A DNA stretch of 64,000 nt from Chryseobacterium sp. PMSZPI (GCF_002835665.1 NZ_PIZV01000070.1:62001-126000), one strand, 5' to 3'; shown: positions 53,243-62,360, counted from the first letter of the stretch. The notes: generated by a model not told the origin, from the letters alone. Numbers and translations: made by a program.

Positions 53243-53321
53243 CACCAACAAACTAACATACAGTAAGTTAAAACAATTTATATTAATTTTCTTATTAAAT
53301 TCAATTTGATAAATAAAAATG

Positions 53322-53329
53322 TAAATTTG
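53322..53329 (+). promoter_or_regulatory. -7 box TAAATTTG of the regulator gene
   Basis: Exact TAnnTTTG, 15 nt before the ATG at 53345. It shows that the longer reading frame starting at TTG 53306 is not the real start. Confidence 0.5.
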
Positions 53330-53344
53330 CTGAGTATTTATAAA

Positions 53345-55066
53345 ATGATGAAATTAATATCCATAATTATAATAGTTTTATTCAGCAATTTAGCGAATGC
53401 CCAAAAACATAAAATTGATAGTTTATCTGAGCTTAAATATTCAGAGCTTAAAAATAAGTTTTACGATTATTATGATCATATTAAAATTCCACAATCTGAA
53501 CACATAGCTAAATATTATCTTCAAAAAGCTAAAAAAGAAAAAAATTCGATCGAAATAGCAGAAGGCTATAACCTTATGCATTTTAATAAGGATTTCTCTA
53601 CAGCCATAAAATATACTGATAGTCTAACTATAATTACAAAAAATATAAAAGGTAATTTATACCCTGCCAGAACCTATCTTATAAAAGGTAATCTATATTA
53701 CAAGAACGATAATTTGAAATTAGCCCTGGATAATTATATTCTGGGACTAAAATATGCTAAAGAGCAAAACGACGAAAAACAAACCGCCTATGCCAATATG
53801 AATATTGCCTATATCAACAGCTATATAGGTAAAAATGCAGAAGCAGCAAAGATTTTTAGGTATTATGTATATAACAGAAACAATATAACAGATGATTATC
53901 AACATAATCAAATGCGTATAGCACTTATAAGCTGCTATATTTATATGAATAAATTAGACTCTGCTAATATACTAATTAAAGAAGGGCAAGAATATGCTTT
54001 CACCAACAAAAATAAATATAACTCTAACTTATACTCTTATCTATCTGGAGTTTATGACCTAAAGTTAAAGAAATATAACACTGCAATTACAAAACTATCA
54101 AATGTCTATCGTTATTTTACTAATTCTGATGAAAATAGCAATATCAATTATGTTCTTTATTATTTAGGTAAATCTTACGACGGATTAAAAAATAAAGAAA
54201 AAGCTGTAGAAAACTTTATCAAATTAGATTCTAATATACAAAAAACCGACATTACATTTCCTGAACTTCGAGAAGTTTACACCTATATTATTGATTACTA
54301 CAAAGAAAAAAATAATAAAGAAAAACAATTGTATTATATTGATCGCTTTCTAAAAGTAGATAAAAAATTAGATGAGCAATTTGAATACTTAGCTACAGAA
54401 CTCCCTAAGAAATATGATACCCCTAACCTTTTGCAAGAGAAGGAAGATATTATACAGGATTTAAAAAACAGAAAATTAGTTTTATATACTTCTATTGGTA
54501 TATTATCGGTAGTACTATTATTGATAGTATATCTTTATTTTAAAGCCAAAAAAACAGCAAAAGAACACCGCAAAATAGCTCAGGAACTAATTCAAAGTAT
54601 TGAAAAAAGAAATTTTGAATCAACAGATCGTAAAAAAGAAGTTCCTGAACTCCCAATACAAGAGCAGGCAGAAATGGAAAATAAAACCATTAAAACGGTT
54701 CCTGAAGATGTTACTGCATTTATTCTAAAAGAATTAGAAGCTTTTGAAAGCAAACAACTCTTTTTAAAAAATGGGATTACATTAGCCAACCTGGCAAAGA
54801 AAATAAAAACCAACACAGCTTATTTATCCGAAACGGTTAATAATCATAAAGAAAAAAATTTCAATTCCTATCTTAATGATCTACGTATTGATTATGTTTT
54901 GGAAAGACTTGTAAAGGATAAAAAATTTCGATCTTATAAATTACCGGCTATTGCGGAAGAAATTGGGTATAATAATGTCCAGGCATTTGCTGTTGCATTT
55001 AAGAAGAAAACAGGAACTACTCCTTCTATTTACATCAAAGAAATTGAAAATTCAATGATTACTTAG
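53345..55066 (+). CDS. Membrane-anchored TPR / AraC-type HTH regulator
   Basis: A 573-residue protein: a signal peptide (ends NLANAQ), a periplasmic array of TPR-like helices (~40-365, e.g. YLIKGNLYYKNDNLKLALDN and YYLGKSYDGLKNKEKAVENF), one transmembrane helix (~378-400), then a cytoplasmic linker and a C-terminal AraC-type helix-turn-helix domain (~475-570: LAKKIKTNTAYLSETVNNHK, PAIAEEIGYNNVQAFAVAFK). This sensor architecture is frequent in Chryseobacterium. It lies divergently 203 nt from the RiPP precursor and ahead of the bacteriocin-like gene, so it probably controls one or both. Confidence 0.85.
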   Translation: MMKLISIIIIVLFSNLANAQKHKIDSLSELKYSELKNKFYDYYDHIKIPQSEHIAKYYLQKAKKEKNSIEIAEGYNLMHFNKDFSTAIKYTDSLTIITKNIKGNLYPARTYLIKGNLYYKNDNLKLALDNYILGLKYAKEQNDEKQTAYANMNIAYINSYIGKNAEAAKIFRYYVYNRNNITDDYQHNQMRIALISCYIYMNKLDSANILIKEGQEYAFTNKNKYNSNLYSYLSGVYDLKLKKYNTAITKLSNVYRYFTNSDENSNINYVLYYLGKSYDGLKNKEKAVENFIKLDSNIQKTDITFPELREVYTYIIDYYKEKNNKEKQLYYIDRFLKVDKKLDEQFEYLATELPKKYDTPNLLQEKEDIIQDLKNRKLVLYTSIGILSVVLLLIVYLYFKAKKTAKEHRKIAQELIQSIEKRNFESTDRKKEVPELPIQEQAEMENKTIKTVPEDVTAFILKELEAFESKQLFLKNGITLANLAKKIKTNTAYLSETVNNHKEKNFNSYLNDLRIDYVLERLVKDKKFRSYKLPAIAEEIGYNNVQAFAVAFKKKTGTTPSIYIKEIENSMIT

Positions 55067-55199
55067 CACATCACCCGATTCAGTTAATTCCATTTTATTT
55101 CACTGAAAATAAATCAATTACATTTTAAATATTTATAAATTCATAAGCAGAATTTATAAATCCTGATATCTATTGTTTTTTTTTCGTTGAATTCTTATC

Positions 55200-55207
55200 T
55201 AAGTTTG
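55200..55207 (+). promoter_or_regulatory. -7 box candidate TAAGTTTG upstream of the bacteriocin-like gene
   Basis: TAnnTTTG match with a TTG 24 nt upstream (55173-55175), one base beyond the usual spacing. It would give a ~130-nt leader carrying the inverted pair TGTCA/TGACA at 55290-55308, a possible operator. Confidence 0.35.
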
Positions 55208-55340
55208 ACTCAGCTAAAAACACAAGTATTTTTTCTTTTCATAATGCGCAGTATGAAAAGTATAAATAAAGCTGATCGGCAAAATCCCATGTCAGGGGGT
55301 ATATGACAAAAAAAATTACTAAATTTAAAATCTTAACAAA

Positions 55341-55508
55341 ATGAAAAAATTAAATGTTTCGCAAATGGAAAATTTGCAAGGTGGAGAATTTCGATGGTCT
55401 TGTGCTTTAAATGCAGCAGCTATTGGCGCAAGTATTGCGTCAGGTCAATGGTATTTAACAGCGGCAGCAGGAGCAATGTTCTTTCAAAATGAATGTCACA
55501 AAGATTAA
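55341..55508 (+). CDS. Double-glycine bacteriocin-like precursor
   Basis: A 55-residue peptide. The 15-residue leader MKKLNVSQMENLQGG ends in a double glycine with the hydrophobic pattern (L4, M9, L12) recognised by C39 peptidases. The 40-residue core EFRWSCALNAAAIGASIASG onward is Ala/Gly-rich and hydrophobic, with two cysteines (21 and 52) near its ends that could form one disulfide. This resembles unmodified class II bacteriocins. Downstream are small membrane genes, a thioredoxin-fold protein and a C39 ABC exporter. Confidence 0.8.
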   Translation: MKKLNVSQMENLQGGEFRWSCALNAAAIGASIASGQWYLTAAAGAMFFQNECHKD

Positions 55509-55570
55509 TTAGTTTAATGCATGTTTTTATATCATGTCAATTTTTATTACGAATATAAATTTTAGTTATT

Positions 55571-55771
55571 ATGAATAAAATTATTAAAGAAACAAAATAC
55601 AAAACATTCTCAAATTTTATTTTATTAATCGTAATTATCTATTTGATATTTAAGTACTTTTTCTTTGAAATGAAATTTTATTCTATTGAAAAGATAATAG
55701 GTGTTGTATTATTTTTTCTGGTAATTTTAATAGAAGTATTAACTAGAAGAAATGATAATGATAAAATTTGA
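55571..55771 (+). CDS. Small membrane protein, candidate bacteriocin immunity protein
   Basis: A 66-residue protein with two hydrophobic helices (about 14-30 and 38-56) and a charged C-terminus. It starts 62 nt after the double-glycine precursor and is closed by a perfect terminator, so the two genes form one transcription unit. Small basic membrane proteins in this position often protect the producer; no sequence family is recognised, so the role is inferred from position. Confidence 0.55.
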   Translation: MNKIIKETKYKTFSNFILLIVIIYLIFKYFFFEMKFYSIEKIIGVVLFFLVILIEVLTRRNDNDKI

Positions 55772-55822
55772 AAAATATAAAACTAATGCTTCAGCAGTAA
55801 AAAAGCTGTATAATTAAAATTT

Positions 55823-55850
55823 AACTAGGAGGAATATCCTCCTAGTTTTA
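55823..55850 (+). terminator. Terminator of the bacteriocin-immunity unit
   Basis: Perfect 11-bp stem AACTAGGAGGA/TCCTCCTAGTT with a 3-nt loop, followed by TTAA-rich sequence. Confidence 0.85.
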
Positions 55851-55931
55851 AGATTAAAGTAGGACGAATTTTATAGAAAAGATTAAAAACAAAAATCATT
55901 TTTGGCAGATATTTTCTTCTGTTTTCTACAA

Positions 55932-56093
55932 ATGAAGGGAATTAATTTTATTAGCTACTTTCTGATATTTTTAATTTTTGTTTTTATGGCTTTTATAAAG
56001 GATAATTTCAATACCGTTGTAACATTATCTTTTCTACATATCTCTTATTATTTTCACATAATATTTTCGCATAGATTTTTTAAACAAGTATAA
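55932..56093 (+). CDS. Very small membrane protein
   Basis: A 53-residue protein with two hydrophobic segments. ATG 55932 is the first ATG; the longer frame would need a TTG at 55902. No family recognised. It stands alone between the bacteriocin unit and the export genes; a second immunity protein is conceivable. The coding status is uncertain. Confidence 0.35.
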   Translation: MKGINFISYFLIFLIFVFMAFIKDNFNTVVTLSFLHISYYFHIIFSHRFFKQV

Positions 56094-56209
56094 AAGCAAT
56101 TTAAGCTTTATTTTTTTTAAGCAAAAATCTTATCAAAAAACAGAATAAATTATTCTCAATAAGACAACTTATCTTCTGTTTTCTTAATATCAACTTATTT
56201 TTTACACAA

Positions 56210-56854
56210 ATGAAAAACTTAATATTTTTCATAAGCATCGTCTTATGCTATTTTTTACTGGCTTATTTAGACAAAACTTTTATTACCACCAGTTCTAAAA
56301 TCATAGATTTCCTTGCCAAAGACTATCCCAGTGAAGTAGTACAAAACTATATAGAAAGTCAAAAAAAATGGTGGTGGGTAAACTATGCTATAACACCATT
56401 ACTTATAGGAATTAAGGTTTTATTAGTCGCTTTCTGTCTCAATTTTATTAAGCTTTTAGATTTACCGGGCTTGGACAATATTAAATTCTCAAATCTTATT
56501 TTTCTTACTTTAATAGCAGAGTCTGTATTTGTTATTGCAGGATTTTACAAATTTGTCAATTTCTATTGGATAGATACGGATTATTCAATGGAAACCTTAC
56601 AAACTTATTATCCCATTTCTCTGCTTAATTTACGGGATTTCATTTCCACAGAAAAGTGGCTGGCGTACCCTTTACAATTAGTCAACTTGTTTGAGTTGTT
56701 TTACTGGGGAATTCTCGCCTGGGGAATCTGGGAACTTTCAGAAAATAAGATCAGTTTTCCGAAATCGTTAGCCTTAACTACTATTACCTATGGAGTTGGA
56801 TTATTATTTTGGGTGGGTATAGTTTCATTTTTTATTTTAAATGCACAATATTAG
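56210..56854 (+). CDS. Polytopic membrane protein of the bacteriocin export operon
   Basis: A 214-residue protein with five hydrophobic segments (about 2-20, 52-80, 97-120, 155-178 and 188-212). No family recognised with confidence. It is followed 1 nt later by the thioredoxin-fold gene and then the exporter, so all three are cotranscribed. Likely roles are immunity or assistance to maturation; neither is shown by the sequence. Confidence 0.7.
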   Translation: MKNLIFFISIVLCYFLLAYLDKTFITTSSKIIDFLAKDYPSEVVQNYIESQKKWWWVNYAITPLLIGIKVLLVAFCLNFIKLLDLPGLDNIKFSNLIFLTLIAESVFVIAGFYKFVNFYWIDTDYSMETLQTYYPISLLNLRDFISTEKWLAYPLQLVNLFELFYWGILAWGIWELSENKISFPKSLALTTITYGVGLLFWVGIVSFFILNAQY

Positions 56855-56855
56855 A

Positions 56856-57383
56856 ATGAAAAATAAAAAAAAATTAAAAATATTAGCTATTCTTATTTCT
56901 ATCACATTAGTCGGAATAATAACCTATCTATTTTTAAACTTTCAGAAAAAGAAAGAAAAAATAGAAGCTTTGAAGAAGGTTCCTTCACTTAGTCTTACTA
57001 CCATTGGTGGAACACTTTTCACTTCTACTAATTTAGACAATAATAAAATTAAAATATTGGTTTACTTCAGTCCCAGTTGTCATTTTTGCCAGGCAGAAAC
57101 AGAAGAATTATCCAAAAGTTATCCGGATTATAAAAACATCCAATGGATTTGGGTGGCTAGTGAGTCTCTGAATGAGATTAAAGAATTTGCACAACAATAT
57201 AATTTGAGCAACCAAAAGAATATCATTTGGTGCCATGATGAAAAGGCAATACTTTATCAAAAATTAGCAATGAATAGTATCCCATATTTCCTAGTATATG
57301 ACAAAAACAACAATCTTATAAGAAGAAATTCCGGAGCTATAAAGCTGAACAAATTAATAAACACTGCTGATGAAAATAAATAA
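56856..57383 (+). CDS. Membrane-anchored thioredoxin-fold protein
   Basis: A 175-residue TlpA/peroxiredoxin-like protein: an N-terminal transmembrane anchor (~8-26), then a thioredoxin fold with the redox pair in SPSCHFCQAETEEL (CHFC, ~71-74) and a cis-Pro region NSIPYFLVYDKNN. It faces the periplasm and could make or break disulfides. ATG 56856 is preferred to 56841, which overlaps the previous gene. It lies between a membrane protein and the C39 exporter; the two-cysteine bacteriocin core is an obvious substrate candidate. Confidence 0.8.
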   Translation: MKNKKKLKILAILISITLVGIITYLFLNFQKKKEKIEALKKVPSLSLTTIGGTLFTSTNLDNNKIKILVYFSPSCHFCQAETEELSKSYPDYKNIQWIWVASESLNEIKEFAQQYNLSNQKNIIWCHDEKAILYQKLAMNSIPYFLVYDKNNNLIRRNSGAIKLNKLINTADENK

Positions 57384-59493
57384 GCTGATACAAAATACAT
57401 TTTCGCTTCAAAAGGATTTGACAGATTGTGGTGTGGGATGTTTACAATCTTTAGCTCGATACTATGATGGAAATATTTCATTGGAAACACTCCGCGAAAA
57501 AAGTGGAACAAGCAAAACAGGAACTACACTTCTTGGTTTATTCCAGTGTGCCCAAGCCATTGGTTTCGATGCCGAAGGTTGCGAAGCAGATATAGATGCA
57601 CTCATAAAGCATGGGGAACCTATAATTTTACACGTTATTATAGATAAAAAATTTGAACATTATGTTATATGCTATTCTTACCATTTTAATGGAAATCATC
57701 AGTTTCTTATCGGAGATCCAGCCAAAGGTTTAGAATATTGGACAAAAGAATATTTGGAGGAAGTCTGGCAGTCTAAAACTTGCCTAACTTTAAAACCTAA
57801 TGCGACATTTCAAAAAACAAATCAAACAAACTTAGAAAAAAGAAAGTGGTTAAAAGATCTTATCAAAGAAGATCAGGAAGCTATTTTCACTATAATATTT
57901 TTAGGAGTAATTTTTAGTTTATTGGGCATGTCAATGTCTGTTTTTTCTCAAAAACTCATAGATGATATTTTACCGAAAAAAAAAATATCCCTTTTATTGC
58001 TAAGCAAATCATTTCTCGGATTTTTACTTATTGCAAGAGTAATTATCCAGTCAATTAGAGAACTTTATATTATTAGACAAACAAAAGCATTTAACGAAAG
58101 GATCAATAAAAAATTCTATTCATCATTGCTCCATCTTCCAAAAATATTTTTTGACAGCCGAAAGATCGGAGATTTTGTGGCCAGATTGAATGACACTCAA
58201 AGAATACAAACCGTTATTAAGCAACTCATTACAAACTCCATCGTAGATGCTTTAAGCGTTCTTATGGCAATAGGGTTTCTTTTCTTTTACTTTTGGAAAT
58301 TAGCCATAATTTGTATAGTCATTTCCCCGGTAATTTTCCTCCTTATCTTTCGTTTTAATAAAAAAATTGTAGAAGCTCAAAGAAGTGTAATGCATGCTTA
58401 TAGTGCCAATGAAGCCAATTATATTGACAGTATAAGAGGAATAGATGTTATTAAAGGGTTTTCAAAACAACCATTGTTTATTGACAGGAACAAAAATATT
58501 TTTAGCTTTTTCCAATCCAGAATTTTTGAACTTGGGAAGCTGAATCTCACCATATCTTTATATTCTGGTTTAGCTGTTGTGGTTTTTCTTCTGCTTATTC
58601 TCGGTTTTTCTTCTTATAATGTTTTAAACAATGAAATAAAAACCGGGGAACTTATGGCAATCATAGGAATTTCCGGATCATTGCTTTCTTCCGTGACCAA
58701 TCTGGCTTTGGTAAGCATTCCTATACAGGAAGCCAAAGTAGCTTTTGACAGGATGTTTGAATATTCTTCGTTGGAAAAGGAAAAAACAGACGGCATAAAA
58801 ATAGGAAACATTACATCTATTGATATTAGAAATATAGATTTCAGGTTTAATGGAAGAAGCAGGTTGCTTAATCAAGTATCTTTTTCTCTACAGAAAGGGA
58901 ACATCACTTGCCTTTTAGGGGAAAGTGGAAGTGGTAAGACAACTTTAACAGAAATACTGCAAAAAAATTACCTGCCTGAAAACGGAGAAATTATCATTAA
59001 CAAAAATACTACCCTAAACAATATTTCTTTGGATGACTGGAGAAATCTAACAGGCTCCGTACCACAAAGTATTCAGTTATTCAATGGAAATATTTTGGAC
59101 AATATTACTCTTGATGATCAGGTGGACGAAAAAAAATTACAGAAATTGATTATACTAGGCTTTGATAAGTTTATTAATTCTTTACCCCAAGGTTTTCTAA
59201 CATTAGTAGGAGAAGAAGGTATTAATTTATCTGGAGGGCAAAAACAATTATTAGGTTGGATGAGGGCTTTATATCATGATCCACAATTTTTAATCTTAGA
59301 CGAACCTACTTCTTCCCTGGATAAAGAAAACAAAGTATTTATTTATAGCTTGATACAAAAACTGAAATCCAAAAAAATAATCTTAATAATCAGTCATCAA
59401 TTGGAAGATATAAAAGACATTTCTGATGAGATTTTATTTTTAGAAAATAGCCATATTTCTGATATACATTCAATTAAAATCTGTAGTATTTAA
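57370..59493 (+). CDS. C39 peptidase-containing ABC exporter (PCAT)
   Basis: A 707-residue bacteriocin-type exporter. The N-terminal C39 peptidase (1-~135) has all catalytic residues: Cys20 in LTDCGVGCL, His97 in FEHYVI and Asp116 in IGDPAKG. About six transmembrane helices follow (~170-430). The C-terminal ATPase has Walker A GESGSGKTT (~515), signature LSGGQ (~620) and Walker B FLILDEPTSSLD (~640). PCATs cut double-glycine leaders and export the core. It overlaps the thioredoxin gene by 14 nt. The obvious substrate is the peptide at 55341; the RiPP precursor at 52971, which also has a Gly-Gly, could share it. Confidence 0.95.
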   Translation: MKINKLIQNTFSLQKDLTDCGVGCLQSLARYYDGNISLETLREKSGTSKTGTTLLGLFQCAQAIGFDAEGCEADIDALIKHGEPIILHVIIDKKFEHYVICYSYHFNGNHQFLIGDPAKGLEYWTKEYLEEVWQSKTCLTLKPNATFQKTNQTNLEKRKWLKDLIKEDQEAIFTIIFLGVIFSLLGMSMSVFSQKLIDDILPKKKISLLLLSKSFLGFLLIARVIIQSIRELYIIRQTKAFNERINKKFYSSLLHLPKIFFDSRKIGDFVARLNDTQRIQTVIKQLITNSIVDALSVLMAIGFLFFYFWKLAIICIVISPVIFLLIFRFNKKIVEAQRSVMHAYSANEANYIDSIRGIDVIKGFSKQPLFIDRNKNIFSFFQSRIFELGKLNLTISLYSGLAVVVFLLLILGFSSYNVLNNEIKTGELMAIIGISGSLLSSVTNLALVSIPIQEAKVAFDRMFEYSSLEKEKTDGIKIGNITSIDIRNIDFRFNGRSRLLNQVSFSLQKGNITCLLGESGSGKTTLTEILQKNYLPENGEIIINKNTTLNNISLDDWRNLTGSVPQSIQLFNGNILDNITLDDQVDEKKLQKLIILGFDKFINSLPQGFLTLVGEEGINLSGGQKQLLGWMRALYHDPQFLILDEPTSSLDKENKVFIYSLIQKLKSKKIILIISHQLEDIKDISDEILFLENSHISDIHSIKICSI

Positions 59494-59701
59494 TAAGTAT
59501 TTCATTTAAAAACTCAAATTAAACTATGCTTGTTATTGGGAAAAACAAAGTGCAAATCTAATGTAAAAATGCAAAAATAATGATTGACATCATGCTACAA
59601 TTATTTTGTATCATCTTTGAGTTACTGTATTCTGTTTCGTAAAATTTAGAATTATTGGCGGCATAGTTCTATCTGAGCGAGAAAGAAATACAAAACAAAA
59701 A

Positions 59702-59775
59702 TTGTCATCCCGACTTACAGAATGACAACATATGGGTAATTGATGAGATTGCTTCGCTTTCAGCTCGCAATGACA
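59702..59775. repeat. REP-like palindromic repeats
   Basis: TTGTCAT..ATGACAA (59702-59728) forms a short hairpin, followed at 59745-59775 by GAGATTGCTTCGCTTTCAGC then TCGCAATGACA, a relative of 12070-12100. It lies between convergent genes and may act as a weak terminator. The rest of this ~290-bp gap shows nothing else. Confidence 0.5.
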
Positions 59776-59784
59776 TGTATAAGG

Positions 59785-60489
59785 TTAGTTTTTGGTTAAT
59801 TTTGCTAAATAAGAATCTTCGCTCTGCAAAATTTTTTCTATTGTAAACCCATTATTCTCAGCTGCATTTTTCAAGGTATTAAAATCAAGGTATAACCATG
59901 TAATTGGTTCTTCAGATTCTCCTTTGTAATGAACAACATAATCTAGTTCACCATAATATCCTCCGGCAGGTATATATACTCCTCCATCTTTATCCCGATC
60001 AAACATATAAAGAATATCTGTACTGTCAATCAGAATCTGACCATCTTCATTCAGTAACGTTCCTAATTTTTGAAGGTAAGTATCAATTTTATATAAACCT
60101 TCAAAGATCCCGGTTCCATTCATCAGCAATAAAATAGTATCGAAAGTCTCGCCTGAAAAATCAAGAATATTTTTACAGACAGCTTTTTTAATCCCTCTTA
60201 ATTGGCAAATTTCAATAGATTTCGGAGAAATATCCAGTGCCGTCACCTCAAGATTAACTTCATTTTGAAGATACAAAGCATGTGAACCAGCACCAGCCCC
60301 TATGTCCAAAACTTTTCCTTTGGATAATTCCAGAGCTTTCTGTTCAATAGCATTCATTTCTTCAAAATCTCTGAATAAATAATCCACCGGAAGTTCATCC
60401 AGTTCAGAAATTGATGTTTCAGTTTGCAAATCTTCAGGATTTTCATTGTGATAATAATCCCAGATCGCTCTGCCCATTAAATCTTTCAT
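59785..60489 (-). CDS. Class I SAM-dependent methyltransferase
   Basis: A 234-residue cytoplasmic methyltransferase. The SAM-binding motif I is KVLDIGAGAGSHALYL (~60), followed by EVTALDISPKSIEIC (motif II acidic residue) and FDTILLLMNGTGIF (motif IV). Substrate unknown. ATG 60489 is chosen because a full promoter (TTG-N20-TATCTTTG, 60507-60537) places the transcription start near 60500; the alternative TTG at 60501 would sit at the start site. Not part of the peptide operons (opposite strand, own promoter), though physically next to them. Confidence 0.88.
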   Translation of the reverse strand: MKDLMGRAIWDYYHNENPEDLQTETSISELDELPVDYLFRDFEEMNAIEQKALELSKGKVLDIGAGAGSHALYLQNEVNLEVTALDISPKSIEICQLRGIKKAVCKNILDFSGETFDTILLLMNGTGIFEGLYKIDTYLQKLGTLLNEDGQILIDSTDILYMFDRDKDGGVYIPAGGYYGELDYVVHYKGESEEPITWLYLDFNTLKNAAENNGFTIEKILQSEDSYLAKLTKN

Positions 60490-60506
60490 AGTTGTTATCA
60501 AAAGTG

Positions 60507-60537
60507 CAAAGATACTGCTTCAGGGTTTAATGTTCAA
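60507..60537 (-). promoter_or_regulatory. Promoter of the methyltransferase gene
   Basis: Minus-strand TTG (60535-60537), 20-nt spacer, TATCTTTG (60507-60514). It overlaps an array of TTTAATGTTCAA-like units (60525-60560). Confidence 0.6.
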
Positions 60538-60610
60538 TGTTTAATGTTCAAAGTTTAATGATGGAGGTTAAAAATCAAAATTGGTTTAGTTTTACCGCAG
60601 CATTCCTATA

Positions 60611-60655
60611 AAAACGTAAAATCCCAGCAGCCAATAAAGGTCCGGGATTTTACAA
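60611..60655 (-). terminator. Terminator of the efflux operon
   Basis: Perfect 10-bp stem GTAAAATCCC/GGGATTTTAC with an 18-nt loop; on the minus strand followed by GTTTTTATAGG. Confidence 0.75.
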
Positions 60656-60675
60656 ATGAAAAACAAGGTTTATTT

Positions 60676-62268
60676 TTATACAGCAGGTCCTGCCGCGTCT
60701 TTGATATCTTCTAATAATTTTTTTCGTTCGCGAAGTCTTCTTCTTGCAATCACAGATTTCCCTCCAAGAACTCTCACAAATCTGAAATATTGGAAACGTT
60801 TTGCTCCAAAATGATGGGTAATTACATACAACAATACTCCGAACCCAACCAAAATAATATATCCGAAAATCTTTTTAGTAGCGATAATAATAGCATTTAA
60901 TTGTATTAATTTCATATTTCCTGCCACATTCTGAGGGGTGACCGTCATCCCATCCATATAAACAGCGAGATCGCCAACAGCTACAATCTGAAATCTATAT
61001 TGAAACCAGGCATACAAAGTTGAAAAAATCCCCACAGCCAGAAAGGTTCTCCACACCAAAATAAGACCAATAGCAGCAAGCATCTCATCCATTTCAAGTT
61101 TATCCAACGTATAAAACCACACGGAAATAAACAATGAACACGTCCCATACCCTTTTAAGATCATAGGCAAATACCAGTTGTCATAATTGAACTCCAACAC
61201 CATGGAAAAATACATGATAATTGCATAGCCCATCATACTTGCAAACCCTGAAAAAATATACATTTTCAATGGTTTTTCTTTTTTAAACCAGTATATGGCA
61301 ATAATTCCGGCAAGAATAATTCCGGGAATCATTAACATACTAAGCCCTGCATTTGTCAATTGATCATATCCCAAAACACCTACAGCAAAAGTATTCTGAA
61401 TAGAAGCTGTTCCTAAAAACATTCCCAGCCAGAATAACATAAACAAGCCATGTTGTACATTATTCTTTGTAAAGATTTTAAATGATAAATAAGGTCGTTT
61501 TAAAGTAAGCTGGCGAATACTCAGCAACGCAAAACTCACAAACGCTGCAATACTGGCATTAATAATATTTTTTGAGTTCAACCAATCCTGTTGTCTTCCG
61601 AAAGCATAAACATAAGCAGAAAACATAAAGGTAGAGATAAACAACAAAATGCTTAACCAATCTATATAATGCAAAGGAACCTTCAAGGCAAAGTATTTAT
61701 TATGCATAAAAATCCAGTGAATCAAGGCCAATGCAAAACATAAAACGGATGTCAGTATATAAAACTGCTGCCAATTATATAGTAAGGAAAATTTAGCGGC
61801 ATAATAAGCGGCAACCTGATTCATAACTAAAACAAATGTATAGAATCCGCCATAAAATATTCCTCGGTTACCGATCATTACCATCAACGGCAGGAACAAC
61901 TCTATGGTTACCATCATTTTCATAAAACCAATCATCAGAGAGGTAAATACAAAGACCATCGGTTCCAAGGTGGTTGCATTAATATAACTCAACAGACCTA
62001 AAAGAATCAACAAAGTTACCATCTTATCCCTTACTTTGAATCGCATTTTCATTCTGAGAACAACTGGCATACATGCCCCCATCCCAATTGTGGTGGCATA
62101 ATTAGCCCACATAAAATATTCTGTCAACGCACCGGAACCACTCACCAGAGAACTGATATTTCCGGTATACACCCCACCGAGAGGCATTACCACCGCAAGC
62201 AGTAATACGATCAGCAGAAGTTGTATGGGTTTTGGTACCCAGTCGTTATATAATCCTTTATTGTACAT
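60676..62268 (-). CDS. MFS multidrug efflux permease, EmrB-like
   Basis: A 530-residue inner-membrane protein with about 14 hydrophobic segments, matching the DHA2/EmrB type. I chose ATG 62268 (MYNKGLYNDWVPKPIQ); the longer frame reaching 62313 runs into a palindromic repeat and would add a spurious head. It is preceded by an EmrA/HlyD-type adaptor and a TolC-type channel on the same strand, giving a complete tripartite pump. Substrate unknown. Confidence 0.85.
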   Translation of the reverse strand: MYNKGLYNDWVPKPIQLLLIVLLLAVVMPLGGVYTGNISSLVSGSGALTEYFMWANYATTIGMGACMPVVLRMKMRFKVRDKMVTLLILLGLLSYINATTLEPMVFVFTSLMIGFMKMMVTIELFLPLMVMIGNRGIFYGGFYTFVLVMNQVAAYYAAKFSLLYNWQQFYILTSVLCFALALIHWIFMHNKYFALKVPLHYIDWLSILLFISTFMFSAYVYAFGRQQDWLNSKNIINASIAAFVSFALLSIRQLTLKRPYLSFKIFTKNNVQHGLFMLFWLGMFLGTASIQNTFAVGVLGYDQLTNAGLSMLMIPGIILAGIIAIYWFKKEKPLKMYIFSGFASMMGYAIIMYFSMVLEFNYDNWYLPMILKGYGTCSLFISVWFYTLDKLEMDEMLAAIGLILVWRTFLAVGIFSTLYAWFQYRFQIVAVGDLAVYMDGMTVTPQNVAGNMKLIQLNAIIIATKKIFGYIILVGFGVLLYVITHHFGAKRFQYFRFVRVLGGKSVIARRRLRERKKLLEDIKDAAGPAV

Positions 62269-62289
62269 ATTTTTTAGATAATAGATTTC

Positions 62290-62360
62290 AGATATCAGAT
62301 GACAGACTTTCAATATTCAATCTTAATGTTCCATTGCATTATGCCTGGAATCTGATATCT
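62290..62360. repeat. ATCAGA-family palindromic repeat, copy 4
   Basis: The same exact 11-bp ends as at 8929-8997 (AGATATCAGAT at 62290-62300, ATCTGATATCT at 62350-62360) around 49 nt. It lies between the adaptor and permease genes of one operon. Confidence 0.75.

Noticed and set aside
53306..53344. Upstream TTG start of the TPR/HTH regulator
   Set aside because: The segment contains a consensus -7 promoter box, and the ATG at 53345 gives a clean signal peptide.
62269..62313. Upstream extension of the EmrB-like permease
   Set aside because: The added residues come from the palindromic ATCAGA repeat; ATG 62268 gives the normal N-terminus.
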